Origin: Methylococcales bacterium
GTDB taxonomy: Bacteria; Pseudomonadota; Gammaproteobacteria; Methylococcales; Methylomonadaceae
Direction: 5' to 3'
NCBI GenBank assembly: GCA_028707085.1
Contig: JAQTUW010000006.1
Location: 28,616 to 92,615 of the forward strand
Length of the DNA stretch: 64,000 nt
Positions 30,625-39,170 of this stretch are shown here, in pieces (position 1 is the stretch's first letter; every line of letters starts with the position of its first letter). The translations under genes were made by a program, and so were the position numbers. The notes under the pieces were generated by a model that did not search any database, was not told the origin of the DNA, and worked only from the letters and a program-made list of their open reading frames with translations.

Positions 30625-31332
30625 ATGAAACAGCTTACCATTCCGTCCCTGCTCACGCTCATCCTGACCGTCTCCCTGCTGTCATTCTCAGCCGGCAGCG
30701 AAGCCAGAAAATCCCATCAGCAAAACGATGATTTCGGCCAATGGCTACACCGCCAGACCGGCGGCTTCGACTATTACCTGCTGACCCTGTCCTGGTCGCC
30801 CGAGTTTTGCAACTCGCCAGCCGGGCATAAAACCGAAAAACAACTGCAATGCTCCGCTCCGCTGGGATTTGTGATTCATGGTCTATGGCCGCAATACAAT
30901 AATAACGATTATCCCCACGACTGCGGGCCGGAAGCTGAGATACCCCCCGACGTAGCCGCCATCGCCCAAAGCACGAACCCGCCTATGCCGCCCGGCGACC
31001 CGCAATTGCTCAGACACGAATGGAGCAAACACGGCTCCTGTAGCGGTCTGGACATGGCCGCCTATTTCACCGCGATCAAGACCAGTGCAGAAAAGCTAAA
31101 AATCCCGGAAATCCTCAAAGCGCCGCACAACAGCCTGAACCTGGGCGCCGCCGCCATCGTCACGGCGTTCACCAGCGCCAATCCCGGGCTGAGCGCCGAC
31201 ATGATCAATATAGAAACCGACCGCCAGGGTTATGTCAGCGGCATCCAAATCTGCTTCAGCAAGCAGCTTGCATTCCAGCCCTGCGCAGGCGGACACGCCC
31301 AGCAAGGCGGCACATTTTTGCCTGTTAAATAA
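30625..31332 (+). CDS. Secreted RNase T2 family ribonuclease
   Basis: 235 residues with a signal peptide (hydrophobic core about 5-23). It has both catalytic segments of the RNase T2 family: CAS I FVIHGLWPQYNNN and CAS II LRHEWSKHGSCSG. Paired Cys lie at conserved places (EFCNSP, LQCSAP, DCGPEA, HGSCSG). It cleaves single-stranded RNA through 2',3'-cyclic intermediates, probably in the periplasm as E. coli RNase I does. Monocistronic, 87 bp after fabG. Confidence 0.93.
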   Translation: MKQLTIPSLLTLILTVSLLSFSAGSEARKSHQQNDDFGQWLHRQTGGFDYYLLTLSWSPEFCNSPAGHKTEKQLQCSAPLGFVIHGLWPQYNNNDYPHDCGPEAEIPPDVAAIAQSTNPPMPPGDPQLLRHEWSKHGSCSGLDMAAYFTAIKTSAEKLKIPEILKAPHNSLNLGAAAIVTAFTSANPGLSADMINIETDRQGYVSGIQICFSKQLAFQPCAGGHAQQGGTFLPVK

Positions 31333-31400
31333 AATGTCCGCTATATCAGCACGTTTCTGGACAGAAGTTGCTGCTTGATGTTTTGAGCGCCCGATAGAAG

Positions 31401-31428
31401 TTGACATATCCAATTTTACGTTTACACT
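31401..31428 (+). promoter_or_regulatory. Candidate sigma-70 promoter of the DUF2335 pair
   Basis: A perfect TTGACA, a 16-bp spacer and TACACT lie 35 nt ahead of the small gene at 31463. The region before it (31333-31400) shows no gene. Confidence 0.55.
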
Positions 31429-31462
31429 CAAGAATATAGTTTGTGAAGTAATCGAGAATCGT

Positions 31463-31639
31463 ATGAATCACCTCAAAAACCTGCTTGAAGGTGCAAGACA
31501 AGTGCTCACTTTGCGACCTGAATCCAGCTACATCCGCCCTGACCGTGGCGGATTCGCCAGAGATGCCGCAAAATTGAGAGCCGACTCAGGAAAAATTGCC
31601 CAGGATTTGAACGGTTGCCTTAGAAAATATGGCAAATAG
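31463..31639 (+). CDS. Small basic protein, 58 residues, upstream of DUF2335 gene
   Basis: MNHLKNLLEGARQVLTLRPE opens a 58-residue basic protein containing YIRPDRGGFARDAAKLRAD and ending CLRKYGK. Its end overlaps the next gene by 11 nt in another frame, which suggests coupled translation. No family recognised. A good promoter upstream and the overlap are the main grounds for calling it; DUF2335 genes often have a small partner of this kind in my recollection. Confidence 0.6.
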   Translation: MNHLKNLLEGARQVLTLRPESSYIRPDRGGFARDAAKLRADSGKIAQDLNGCLRKYGK

Positions 31640-32009
31640 ATCGACACATGCCCAAGTAAAACGCAAAGGGGGCGACCATCTGACTATTCAGCAACAGGAA
31701 ACGGACAGCCCTGTATTGCCGGTCGCCCAACTGGAACAGCTTCAGGCATTCAAACCTGATGCCGTAGACTGGATAATTAACCAAACCCGGATAGAAGCTG
31801 AACATCGCCGAAAAATGGACAATAGAATAAACCTGTTCACATTTATAGAGCATATGCTTGGTCAGCTTTTTGCATTTCTGATCGGCATTGCCGGCGTCAT
31901 CGGCGGCGTCTATGCTTCCGTCAACGGCCAGCCGACTGCCGGAGGCGCAATCGCCGCCGCAGCGCTGACAGGGCTGGCAGTAGTATTTTTAACCGGCAGA
32001 AGCAATTAA
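31629..32009 (+). CDS. DUF2335 family membrane protein
   Basis: 126 residues. The N-terminal half is polar, with DAVDWIINQTRIEAEHRRKMD, a helix typical of DUF2335. Two hydrophobic helices follow (LGQLFAFLIGIAGVIGGVYAS and GAIAAAALTGLAVVFLTG). The family is a predicted membrane protein of unknown role, often in mobile or accessory settings. It overlaps the 58-residue gene by 11 nt and is convergent with the ABC exporter. Confidence 0.75.
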   Translation: MANRSTHAQVKRKGGDHLTIQQQETDSPVLPVAQLEQLQAFKPDAVDWIINQTRIEAEHRRKMDNRINLFTFIEHMLGQLFAFLIGIAGVIGGVYASVNGQPTAGGAIAAAALTGLAVVFLTGRSN

Positions 32010-32114
32010 CCTGTCTGACCAGTTTGAAAATCACTCTAACAGCAAGGCCGACACACGTATTTCGTTACATTGCATACGGGCTACTTACAATGGGCAATCG
32101 GCATTTTCAACAAC

Positions 32115-33929
32115 TCAAACCGCCGCCTCCAGTTCCTCGGGTAAAAACCCGCCGGCCTGCATGGACCACAACCGATAATAAGAACCCTGCCGGGCAAGAA
32201 GTTGCTCGTGGCTGCCATCCTCGACGATACGCCCCTTGTCGAAAACCAATATCCTGTCCAGATGGGCGATGGTGGACAGCCGATGGGCGATGGCGATCAC
32301 CGTCTTACGGCCCATGGCCCGATCCAGATTGTCCTGTATGGTCTTTTCGGTCAACGAATCCAGACTGGCCGTAGCTTCGTCCAGTATCAGAATAGGCGCG
32401 TCCTTGAGCATGACTCTGGCGATGGCAATCCGCTGCCGCTGGCCGCCGGAAAGCTTGACGCCGCGCTCCCCGACCAGCGAATCGTAACCATCGGTCATGG
32501 CCTGAATAAACTCATCGGCATTCGCCATTCTTGCGGCGGCGGCAACTTCCCTATCATCCACGCCCAGCCTGCCGTAACCGATATTATCCCTGAGGCTGCG
32601 GTGAAACAGGCTGGGATCCTGCGGAATCAAACTGACCTGTTCATGCAGGGAGTCCAGGGTGACCTCGGCAATATTGACGCCATCAATCAATATGCTGCCA
32701 GCCTGTAGCTGGTAATTGCGCAGCACCAGACTGACAAAAGTCGATTTGCCGGAGCCGGAAAACCCCACCAGACCAACTCTCTGCCCGGACTCTATCACCA
32801 CATTCAGGCCATCGAATACCGGATGCGCCGGATCGTAGCCGAATCTGACCTGTTTAAACTCGATCCGGCCATCGCTGACCGATAACGGCCGGGCATCGGC
32901 CGCATCAATGATTTCATGCGGGCGGACAATGGTTTCCACGCCGTTGCTGACATTGCCAACATATTCAAAAAACTCCAGAAAACGGCGAGTGAGATTCCGG
33001 GCGTCGCTGATAATCAGCAGCGCCAAACCGATGCTCATGGTGAAATCGCCCACCCCGATCTGCCCGCTATCCCACAGCGTTAGCGCATAATAGACTGTGC
33101 CCAGCTTCAGCATGCCGGCCGCGATGAATTGAAACCAGCGCACCCGCTCCATATACCAGAATGTACGGCGGGCGGCTTTGACATCGGTTTCCAGAAAGCC
33201 ATCCAGATATTGGCGTTCAAAGTCCAGCCGGGCGAATAATTTGGCATTGAGGATATTGGTGACCGCATCCACGATCTTGCCGTTCACCAAACTGCGGGAG
33301 GCGGCAAATTTTTGCGCCAGCGGCTGACAGCGGGTAGCCAGCAGATAGGAGCTAAGCACATAAAATAGCACCCAGCCGGCCACAAACAGCCCCAGCCCCT
33401 GATGAACGCCCAGCAATAGCACTGTCGAAACGCTGAAAGTCACCACGATAGGCCAGAAGTCGCAGACGACGGCCCAAGCGGTATGGTTGACGCTCATCGC
33501 CGTTTCGCTGATGCGGTGCGCCAGCCCGCCGGCAAAATGGTTGGCGAAATAACGCACCGAATGATATTGCAGGTAGGCGTAAAGATTACGGGTTGTGTGC
33601 TGCCGCAGACGCGGGCCGATAGTAATTAGCAAGGCGCCGCTAGCTCGACTGAACAGGATCTCGGCCACGGCCAAGCCGGCAAGCAGCAGTAACGGGGCGC
33701 GTAAATATTTTTCCAGCTCGCCAACCGGGGCATGGGCGACAGCGTCCATGATGGCCTTGATCGCGTAAGGCGCAAGAATGCCGCCGGCTGCCTGTCCGGT
33801 TTCCATCAGCAGCATTAACAGCACCATGCCCCAAAAGGGCTTCAGGCAGTCGACAATGAATCGTAGAGTGCCTGCCGGCAAATCAGGCGCGGCGTCTGCC
33901 CGTTGAAAACCTGCTTTTTTATCGGCCAT
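32115..33929 (-). CDS. ABC exporter, fused permease and ATPase (MsbA/MDR type)
   Basis: 604 residues. A six-helix exporter membrane domain (about 30-330) precedes one nucleotide-binding domain with Walker A GLVGFSGSGKSTFV (about 390), Q-loop SLIPQDPSLF, signature VKLSGGQRQRIAIARVML, Walker B PILILDEATASLD and IAHRLSTIAHLDRI. Half-transporter that should work as a homodimer. The substrate cannot be told; lipid, peptide or drug export are all possible. 12 nt ahead of the next minus-strand gene's 3' end, so the two may be co-transcribed. Confidence 0.92.
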   Translation of the reverse strand: MADKKAGFQRADAAPDLPAGTLRFIVDCLKPFWGMVLLMLLMETGQAAGGILAPYAIKAIMDAVAHAPVGELEKYLRAPLLLLAGLAVAEILFSRASGALLITIGPRLRQHTTRNLYAYLQYHSVRYFANHFAGGLAHRISETAMSVNHTAWAVVCDFWPIVVTFSVSTVLLLGVHQGLGLFVAGWVLFYVLSSYLLATRCQPLAQKFAASRSLVNGKIVDAVTNILNAKLFARLDFERQYLDGFLETDVKAARRTFWYMERVRWFQFIAAGMLKLGTVYYALTLWDSGQIGVGDFTMSIGLALLIISDARNLTRRFLEFFEYVGNVSNGVETIVRPHEIIDAADARPLSVSDGRIEFKQVRFGYDPAHPVFDGLNVVIESGQRVGLVGFSGSGKSTFVSLVLRNYQLQAGSILIDGVNIAEVTLDSLHEQVSLIPQDPSLFHRSLRDNIGYGRLGVDDREVAAAARMANADEFIQAMTDGYDSLVGERGVKLSGGQRQRIAIARVMLKDAPILILDEATASLDSLTEKTIQDNLDRAMGRKTVIAIAHRLSTIAHLDRILVFDKGRIVEDGSHEQLLARQGSYYRLWSMQAGGFLPEELEAAV

Positions 33930-33941
33930 GGAAAAACCGGT

Positions 33942-34673
33942 TCAACGGATTTTCTGGGTTTGCATTTCCTCGGGCCATTGCGGCTGGGCGGAAAAAAAGT
34001 TTTTAAAATAAGGCATGAAACTTGCCGTAATCGGGATCGAATAAAAGCAGTACATGGCGGCCGCTTCGCCGGTGCTAACCTTGAAAAACCACTGCGGCAC
34101 GAACAGCGTCATAATCGCCATGGAAAAATGGTAGGAGGCGATTCTCCAGTTATTTTTCCAGATAAATCCGCTGATCGCCAGCGCAAACAAGGAGCCATGG
34201 GTCACAAACAGGCCAAAGGCGCTGGCTATGGAATAGCCGATATGGTAAACGCCCATGAACAGGCAGGGGATTTTCTGGCCGATGAAATTGGGGGCGATAT
34301 CGGCAATCTGCCAGGTGTCCGGCAAAAACGAGCAGATCAGGAACAGACAGCTCAGCGTGGCGCCTATCAGCGTGGCGTTCTTCAGCGCCCCGGGATCGGA
34401 CGAATAAGTGGCAAGCGCCGGCATGATGGCGAAAGCCTGAAGACAGATATGGTACGTCGACAATTCGCTGAGAAATAAATTTGCGCCATATCCGCATTGA
34501 TCGGCGACCGGATAGGCGAAATACTGGATAAACTCCATCAGCGAAAAATGGAAAATGGCATAGGCGCGAGCGGCTCTTACCCAGAAGGTCTCGGTTTTAT
34601 CCTGGAAAGTCACGCTGGCTGCGGCAAGCCCGACCAGACCGAACCCCAAAGACATATTGGCGCTGAAACACAT
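33942..34673 (-). CDS. Polytopic membrane protein of the MCFSA type
   Basis: 243 residues starting MCFSANMSLGFGLVGLAAAS. The MCFSA N-terminus is the mark of a family of integral membrane proteins with about seven helices (probably the one called DUF5765) and no known function. Conserved aromatic and His residues lie in the helices (FHFSLMEFIQYFAYP, YHICLQAFAI). Intact. It precedes the ABC exporter on the same strand with a 12-nt gap. Confidence 0.7.
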   Translation of the reverse strand: MCFSANMSLGFGLVGLAAASVTFQDKTETFWVRAARAYAIFHFSLMEFIQYFAYPVADQCGYGANLFLSELSTYHICLQAFAIMPALATYSSDPGALKNATLIGATLSCLFLICSFLPDTWQIADIAPNFIGQKIPCLFMGVYHIGYSIASAFGLFVTHGSLFALAISGFIWKNNWRIASYHFSMAIMTLFVPQWFFKVSTGEAAAMYCFYSIPITASFMPYFKNFFSAQPQWPEEMQTQKIR

Positions 34674-34743
34674 AGTAAATCCGTTAAATATAAAAAGTTT
34701 AAATAGGCCCGGGCAGCCTGATCGCGGCTGAGCAGGGCAAAGC

Positions 34744-35079
34744 TTAACGCACCGAGAAGGAAATCTGTTTGCCTGTTTTAGCCAGCATATCCACCAAGGC
34801 GTCGATCGTAAATTTAATGGCTTTTTTGTTCATCACGTCGGAGACACGCGGCCTGGTCACGCCAAGGATTTCAGCCGCTTCAGCCTGCTTCAGGTTTTTC
34901 TGGGCTATCCATTCGGCCAGCTCGCCCATCAACCGATTTTTAATGGCCAGTTTTTCGGAGATGATACGATTCGATGCAGCATGCAGTTCCGCAGCTTTTT
35001 CCGGCCCAAAACCCAGCTCGGCAAACACATTGCCTCCCGTAGCGCTGATGTGTAAAGATTTGTCCGCTTTTTGTTTCAT
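34744..35079 (-). CDS. XRE-family (HigA-like) DNA-binding protein
   Basis: 111 residues with a C-terminal helix-turn-helix: LAEWIAQKNLKQAEAAEILGVTRPRVSDVMN (about 54-85). This is the layout of the short HigA-like antitoxins whose partner is an RelE-type toxin. No toxin gene is found on either side, so it appears orphan. GGAGGCG lies 5 nt before the ATG, and TACAAT (35095-35100) is a likely -10. An inverted GTAT-8-ATAC repeat (35098-35113) overlaps it and could be an autoregulatory site. Confidence 0.8.
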   Translation of the reverse strand: MKQKADKSLHISATGGNVFAELGFGPEKAAELHAASNRIISEKLAIKNRLMGELAEWIAQKNLKQAEAAEILGVTRPRVSDVMNKKAIKFTIDALVDMLAKTGKQISFSVR

Positions 35080-35113
35080 ATCGCCTCCGGGCGGATTGTA
35101 TCAAATTTTATAC

Positions 35114-35382
35114 GCAGCTAGCATGGATTAAAAATACTCATTATCATGCCGTTTTAAATGGCCGGCCGCCTGCCTTTTCCTGCGGGGTAGGCAGGAACCA
35201 ACTAAAAACCTTCTTAATCCAACTCCATTGACGAATCTCCCTCAAAAAACCTATATGTAGCAGCTTGCAATCAAACCTCAACAAACCAGCAATCAGCGCA
35301 ATTTTCGACCAGAATTAAATACATTAAATACAACTGCCGAGCCTTCAAACCGACATTATTTGCAACTGAATCCATAGCGAAA
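35114..35382. other. Gene-free AT-rich stretch
   Basis: About 270 bp between the XRE gene and the decayed gene. A small hairpin (CCTGCC / GGCAGG, 35169-35194) is the only structure seen. Confidence 0.4.
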
Positions 35383-35561
35383 TCAGATCGGTAATCCGGC
35401 TAGGCGCATGCGATCCCCTAGCTCGCTGACACGAACCGGATCAAGTTGGTTAGCGAACAGTTCGGCAATTGGCCTGGATTCATCGCCAAAGCCTAACCCA
35501 TTGCGCTAAGATAAGCATTACCCGCACGGCACGCTTTGGCATTGCGACGCCAAGATGCAGC
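35383..35561 (-). pseudogene. Decayed gene remnant with a frameshift
   Basis: On the minus strand a coding-like stretch WRRNAKACRAGNAYLSAMG ends in a stop; one base off, it continues as LGFGDESRPIAELFANQLDP and then VRVSELGDRMRLAGLPI to a TGA at 35383. The joined reading looks like a natural protein tail, whereas the upstream part has stops in all frames. Probably the remains of an accessory gene; family not recognised. Confidence 0.35.
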
Positions 35562-35595
35562 TCACTTTCATGAAGCCTACATTGCCCTATTCCCC

Positions 35596-35757
35596 TAGAT
35601 GCCTGTCCGAGAATAGAAGCCGTAGCGAGGGAAAGCCATTTTGAGTTGGTTTTGTGCATTTGAGACGGAATAGTTGCGCTATTTAACGAAAATACGCAGG
35701 AAATCCGGCCAAAAGAGCTTTTCCGCAGTAGGTTTTCTATTCTCGGACAGGCTCCTA
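35596..35757. mobile_element. MITE-like element with CTAG target repeats
   Basis: Two ends in inverted orientation share GCCTGTCCGAGAATAGAA (18 bp, perfect): 35601-35618 and its complement 35735-35752. Both are bordered by CTAG (35596-35599, 35754-35757), consistent with a 4-bp target duplication of the YTAR type favoured by IS5-like transposases. The interior of about 115 bp encodes nothing. This is the structure of a non-autonomous miniature element. Confidence 0.65.
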
Positions 35758-35884
35758 GTAGTCCGCCAATGTTATATTGACGGATTGACTAATCTGATGC
35801 CGGGGTATTTTGACAGCGATTTAGGCGACATGGATGTATTCACGACGTCCTCTGGCGGAATGCCCCGACATCAGATGGGTAACC

Positions 35885-38800
35885 CTACCCGTCATTATAC
35901 GCTTGGTCAACCACTAGCTTGTGTTTCAACTCCCCGTTATTTTTTCCGTGCCGAGCCAAGCCGACAATACGGCGGGCAAGACTCAAAATGTCGTCGATAG
36001 CAGTGTAGATCACAGGAATCACCACAAGACTTAATGCGGTCGAAGTCAGCAAACCGCCAATCACCGTAATCGCCATCGGCGCTCGGAAGCTCGGGTCGGC
36101 GCCGAGACCCATCGCAATCGGCAACATGCCAGAGCCCATCGCGATCGTCGTCATCAGGATTGGTTGCACACGTTTACGGCAACTGTCGATCACCGCATCC
36201 ACCCGGCTCATCCCGCGTTCCCGGCGGGCGATCATCGCGTATTCGACCAGCAGTATCGAGTTTTTGGTCACAACGCCCATCAGCATCAACAACCCAATCA
36301 CGCTGGGCATCGCGAAACTGCCGCCGGTCATCAGCAAAGCCAAGAATGCCCCGCCTAGCGACAAGGGCAGCGCTCCGAGTATCGTCACCGGTTGGCTGAA
36401 GTCACCGAACAACAGCACTAACACCACATAAATGCACAATACCCCAATCGCCATCGCCCCGCCGAAACTGCCGAACAACTCGTTCATGCGCTGGGCGTCG
36501 CCCGACTCTATCGTGCGCACCCCGGCCGGCAGGTTCTGCATGGTCGGCAATTTCAGGACTTCGGCCAACACGTCGCCGACCACACGTTCGCCCAACTCGA
36601 TTTCGAACGTGGTATTGCGCATCCGATCCAGACGGTCGATCTGCTGTAAGCCGCCGGCCAAACGAATGTCGGCCAATGTCGCCAAACTGACGCTACCGTT
36701 GCGCCCGGCGACCCGCAATTGGCCAATTTCATCTAGACTGTGGCGTAACGACTCGGCCAGCCGAACCCGAATCGGTATTTGCCGCTGCGGTAAATTCAGC
36801 TTGGACATCACGTTGGAATAATCTCCGTAACTCGCGACTCTGACCACCTCGGCCAGCGCCTCGACGGTGACGCCCAATTCGGCGGCCTTTCTAAAATCCG
36901 GCATAATCTGTATCTCCGGGCGTTGTAGGCTGGCGCTCGAAGTAATATTACCCAGACCGCGCACTTGCCGCAGCTCAAGTTCGACCGCATCGGCGGCCCG
37001 GCGTAGCGCTTGTGGATCGTCGCTAGCCAGCGTCAGTTGCAGTTTTTCGCCGCTGCCGCCGGCGCCGACGGCTACTAGGACGCCGGGCAGATCGGCCAGT
37101 TTTTCGCGAATCGCCGCCTCGATCGTAGCTTGTTTATACGGGCGTTCGGCTCGGTTACTCAGGCTCAACGTCAACGTTGCCTTGCGGACTTCGTAATTGG
37201 TGTTCGCGGCGTCCGCGCCACCACCGCTGCTGGCGACGCCGCCTGCCGCGAACACTTGTGTGACGTCCGGCAACTCGCGCAAGCGACGTTCGGCTTCAGC
37301 GGCGATACCGTGGGTTTGCGCCAGCGTGCTGCCGGGCGGCAATTCCAGCTCCACCTTGGTTTGACTATTGTCCGCCGCCGGCACGAAACCCTTGGGCAAC
37401 AAGGGCAACAGACTCAGCGAACCCGCCACGAACAACAGCACACCGACGCCAACCGCCGGGCGATGCCCCAGACACCAGTTCACAGCCTTCAGATACGCGC
37501 GCATCGCCGCGTTATCGCCGCTGTCACGTTCCGGGTGCGGTGTCAGCAGATAGGCCGCCATCATCGGCGTCAGCAAGCGCGCCACCAACAAAGACGCCAA
37601 TACCGCCGCCGCAGTCATGCCGAATTGCCGAAGGAATTTGCCCGGTATGCCGCTCATGAATGCAGTCGGCAAAAAAACCGCGACCAGCGTGAAGGTGGTG
37701 GCGATCACCGCAAAGCCAATCTCGTCGGCGGCATCCATCGCCGCCTGGAACGGCGTCTTGCCCATTCGTAAATGCCGGACGATGTTTTCGATTTCAACGA
37801 TGGCGTCGTCCACCAAGATCCCCACCACCAGCGCAAGGGCCAGCAGCGAGATGATGTTCAAGCTGAAGCCGAAATACCACATCGCTGCGAAGGTTGGCAA
37901 GATGGATAATGGCAAGGCGACCGCCGCAACCAGCGTCGCCCGCCAATCCCGCAAAAACCACCAGACCACGACGACGGCCAGCAACGCGCCTTCGTAAAGC
38001 AAATGCATGGAGCCGGTGAAATTGTCTTCGACCGGCTGGACGGTGTCGAAGGCCTCGCGGATTTGCACTTGCGGATGCGCGGCGGCAAACTCAGCCAACG
38101 CGGTGTGCACTTCTCCCGCGACCGTCACTTCGCTAGTACCTTTGTTACGGACGATATCGAAACCGATGACCGGCTGGCCGTCCAGCGTCGCATAGGTCGA
38201 GCGCTCGGCTATGGTATCGGTGATGCTGGCGATTTGATCCAGTTTGATGTGGCTGCCGTTGGCGAGCGGAATGTCCAGATTGCGCAGCTCGCCGGCCGTC
38301 GCCACCCGTCCCAAGGTGCGCACAGCTTGCACGCCGCCGCCAATGTCGCCGCGACCGCCGGACGCATCCTGCTGCACTTTCTTCAACTGCATCGACACCT
38401 CGCTGACCAGAGCGCTCAAGCCAGCCGTCCGCACCGGATCCAGATCAATGTGCACCTCGCGATCAACGCCGCCGATGCGGGTCACCTTGCCGACCCCGGC
38501 CACCGCCAACAACCGCTTACTGATGTCGTTATCAACAAACCAAGATAACTCCCGTTCGTCCATATTTACGGCGCTGACGACATAGGTCAGAATCGCGCTG
38601 CCGGCCGTCGTGGTCTTGGACACGATCGGCGCAGCCATCGCCGACGGCAGCTCGGCGCGAGCGCCGTCCACCGCGTTGCGCACCTGATTCAACGCCTCTT
38701 CGGCGTTTTTGTCGATGTTAAACTCGACCTTGATCATTACCGAGCCGTCGGTGATCGTGGTTCGCACGTGTTCGACGCTGCCGATGGCCGCGATCTTGTC

Positions 38801-39004
38801 TTCGATCTTACGCGCCACTTCGGTTTCCAACTGCGCCGGCGCCGCGCCTTCCAACGTGGCGGCGACGGTAATGGTTGGCACTTCGATGTCCGGGAAGTTT
38901 TGTTTGCCTAATTGCTTCAGGCCCATGCCGCCCAGGATGGACAGCACTGCGAACAGTAGCAGACTGGGCACCGGCTTGCGGATAGCCCACGCGGAAAAAT
39001 TCAT
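35885..39004 (-). CDS. RND efflux permease (HAE1 family)
   Basis: 1039-residue inner-membrane proton/drug antiporter with 12 helices and two large periplasmic loops: the start MNFSAWAIRKPVPSLLLFAV, PDIEVPTITVAATLEGAAP, and the helix-4 proton relay ALALVVGILVDDAIVEIENI with its Asp pair. The second half has GVVTKNSILLVEYA and MPIAMGLG-like helix 11-12 segments. The sequence resembles the MdtB/MdtC and heavy-drug exporters; metal-RND signatures are not seen. It is the last gene of a TetR-OMF-MFP-RND operon, 166 nt after the fusion protein. Codon use leans more to CG-rich triplets than in neighbouring housekeeping genes. Confidence 0.93.
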   Translation of the reverse strand: MNFSAWAIRKPVPSLLLFAVLSILGGMGLKQLGKQNFPDIEVPTITVAATLEGAAPAQLETEVARKIEDKIAAIGSVEHVRTTITDGSVMIKVEFNIDKNAEEALNQVRNAVDGARAELPSAMAAPIVSKTTTAGSAILTYVVSAVNMDERELSWFVDNDISKRLLAVAGVGKVTRIGGVDREVHIDLDPVRTAGLSALVSEVSMQLKKVQQDASGGRGDIGGGVQAVRTLGRVATAGELRNLDIPLANGSHIKLDQIASITDTIAERSTYATLDGQPVIGFDIVRNKGTSEVTVAGEVHTALAEFAAAHPQVQIREAFDTVQPVEDNFTGSMHLLYEGALLAVVVVWWFLRDWRATLVAAVALPLSILPTFAAMWYFGFSLNIISLLALALVVGILVDDAIVEIENIVRHLRMGKTPFQAAMDAADEIGFAVIATTFTLVAVFLPTAFMSGIPGKFLRQFGMTAAAVLASLLVARLLTPMMAAYLLTPHPERDSGDNAAMRAYLKAVNWCLGHRPAVGVGVLLFVAGSLSLLPLLPKGFVPAADNSQTKVELELPPGSTLAQTHGIAAEAERRLRELPDVTQVFAAGGVASSGGGADAANTNYEVRKATLTLSLSNRAERPYKQATIEAAIREKLADLPGVLVAVGAGGSGEKLQLTLASDDPQALRRAADAVELELRQVRGLGNITSSASLQRPEIQIMPDFRKAAELGVTVEALAEVVRVASYGDYSNVMSKLNLPQRQIPIRVRLAESLRHSLDEIGQLRVAGRNGSVSLATLADIRLAGGLQQIDRLDRMRNTTFEIELGERVVGDVLAEVLKLPTMQNLPAGVRTIESGDAQRMNELFGSFGGAMAIGVLCIYVVLVLLFGDFSQPVTILGALPLSLGGAFLALLMTGGSFAMPSVIGLLMLMGVVTKNSILLVEYAMIARRERGMSRVDAVIDSCRKRVQPILMTTIAMGSGMLPIAMGLGADPSFRAPMAITVIGGLLTSTALSLVVIPVIYTAIDDILSLARRIVGLARHGKNNGELKHKLVVDQAYNDG

Positions 39005-39170
39005 AGCTCGACTCCCACGCCAGAGACCGCGCTATGCGGTGCTTTGGCGCTGATAAATAGCAATGTGTTTGGCATTGCCGCTGAAAGAGCCGCCGATGGA
39101 TGCGGCGGATAGTCCGGCATCCGGCGCACGCAGGCGCCTTTAGAGACCGGGTGGATTACTTCGGCAATGT

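Noticed and set aside
35674..36000. 108-codon plus-strand frame
   Set aside because: Starts inside the MITE and ends inside the RND gene on the other strand; no protein character.
37130..37771. 213-codon plus-strand frame
   Set aside because: Antisense to the RND permease in CG-rich DNA where stops are rare.
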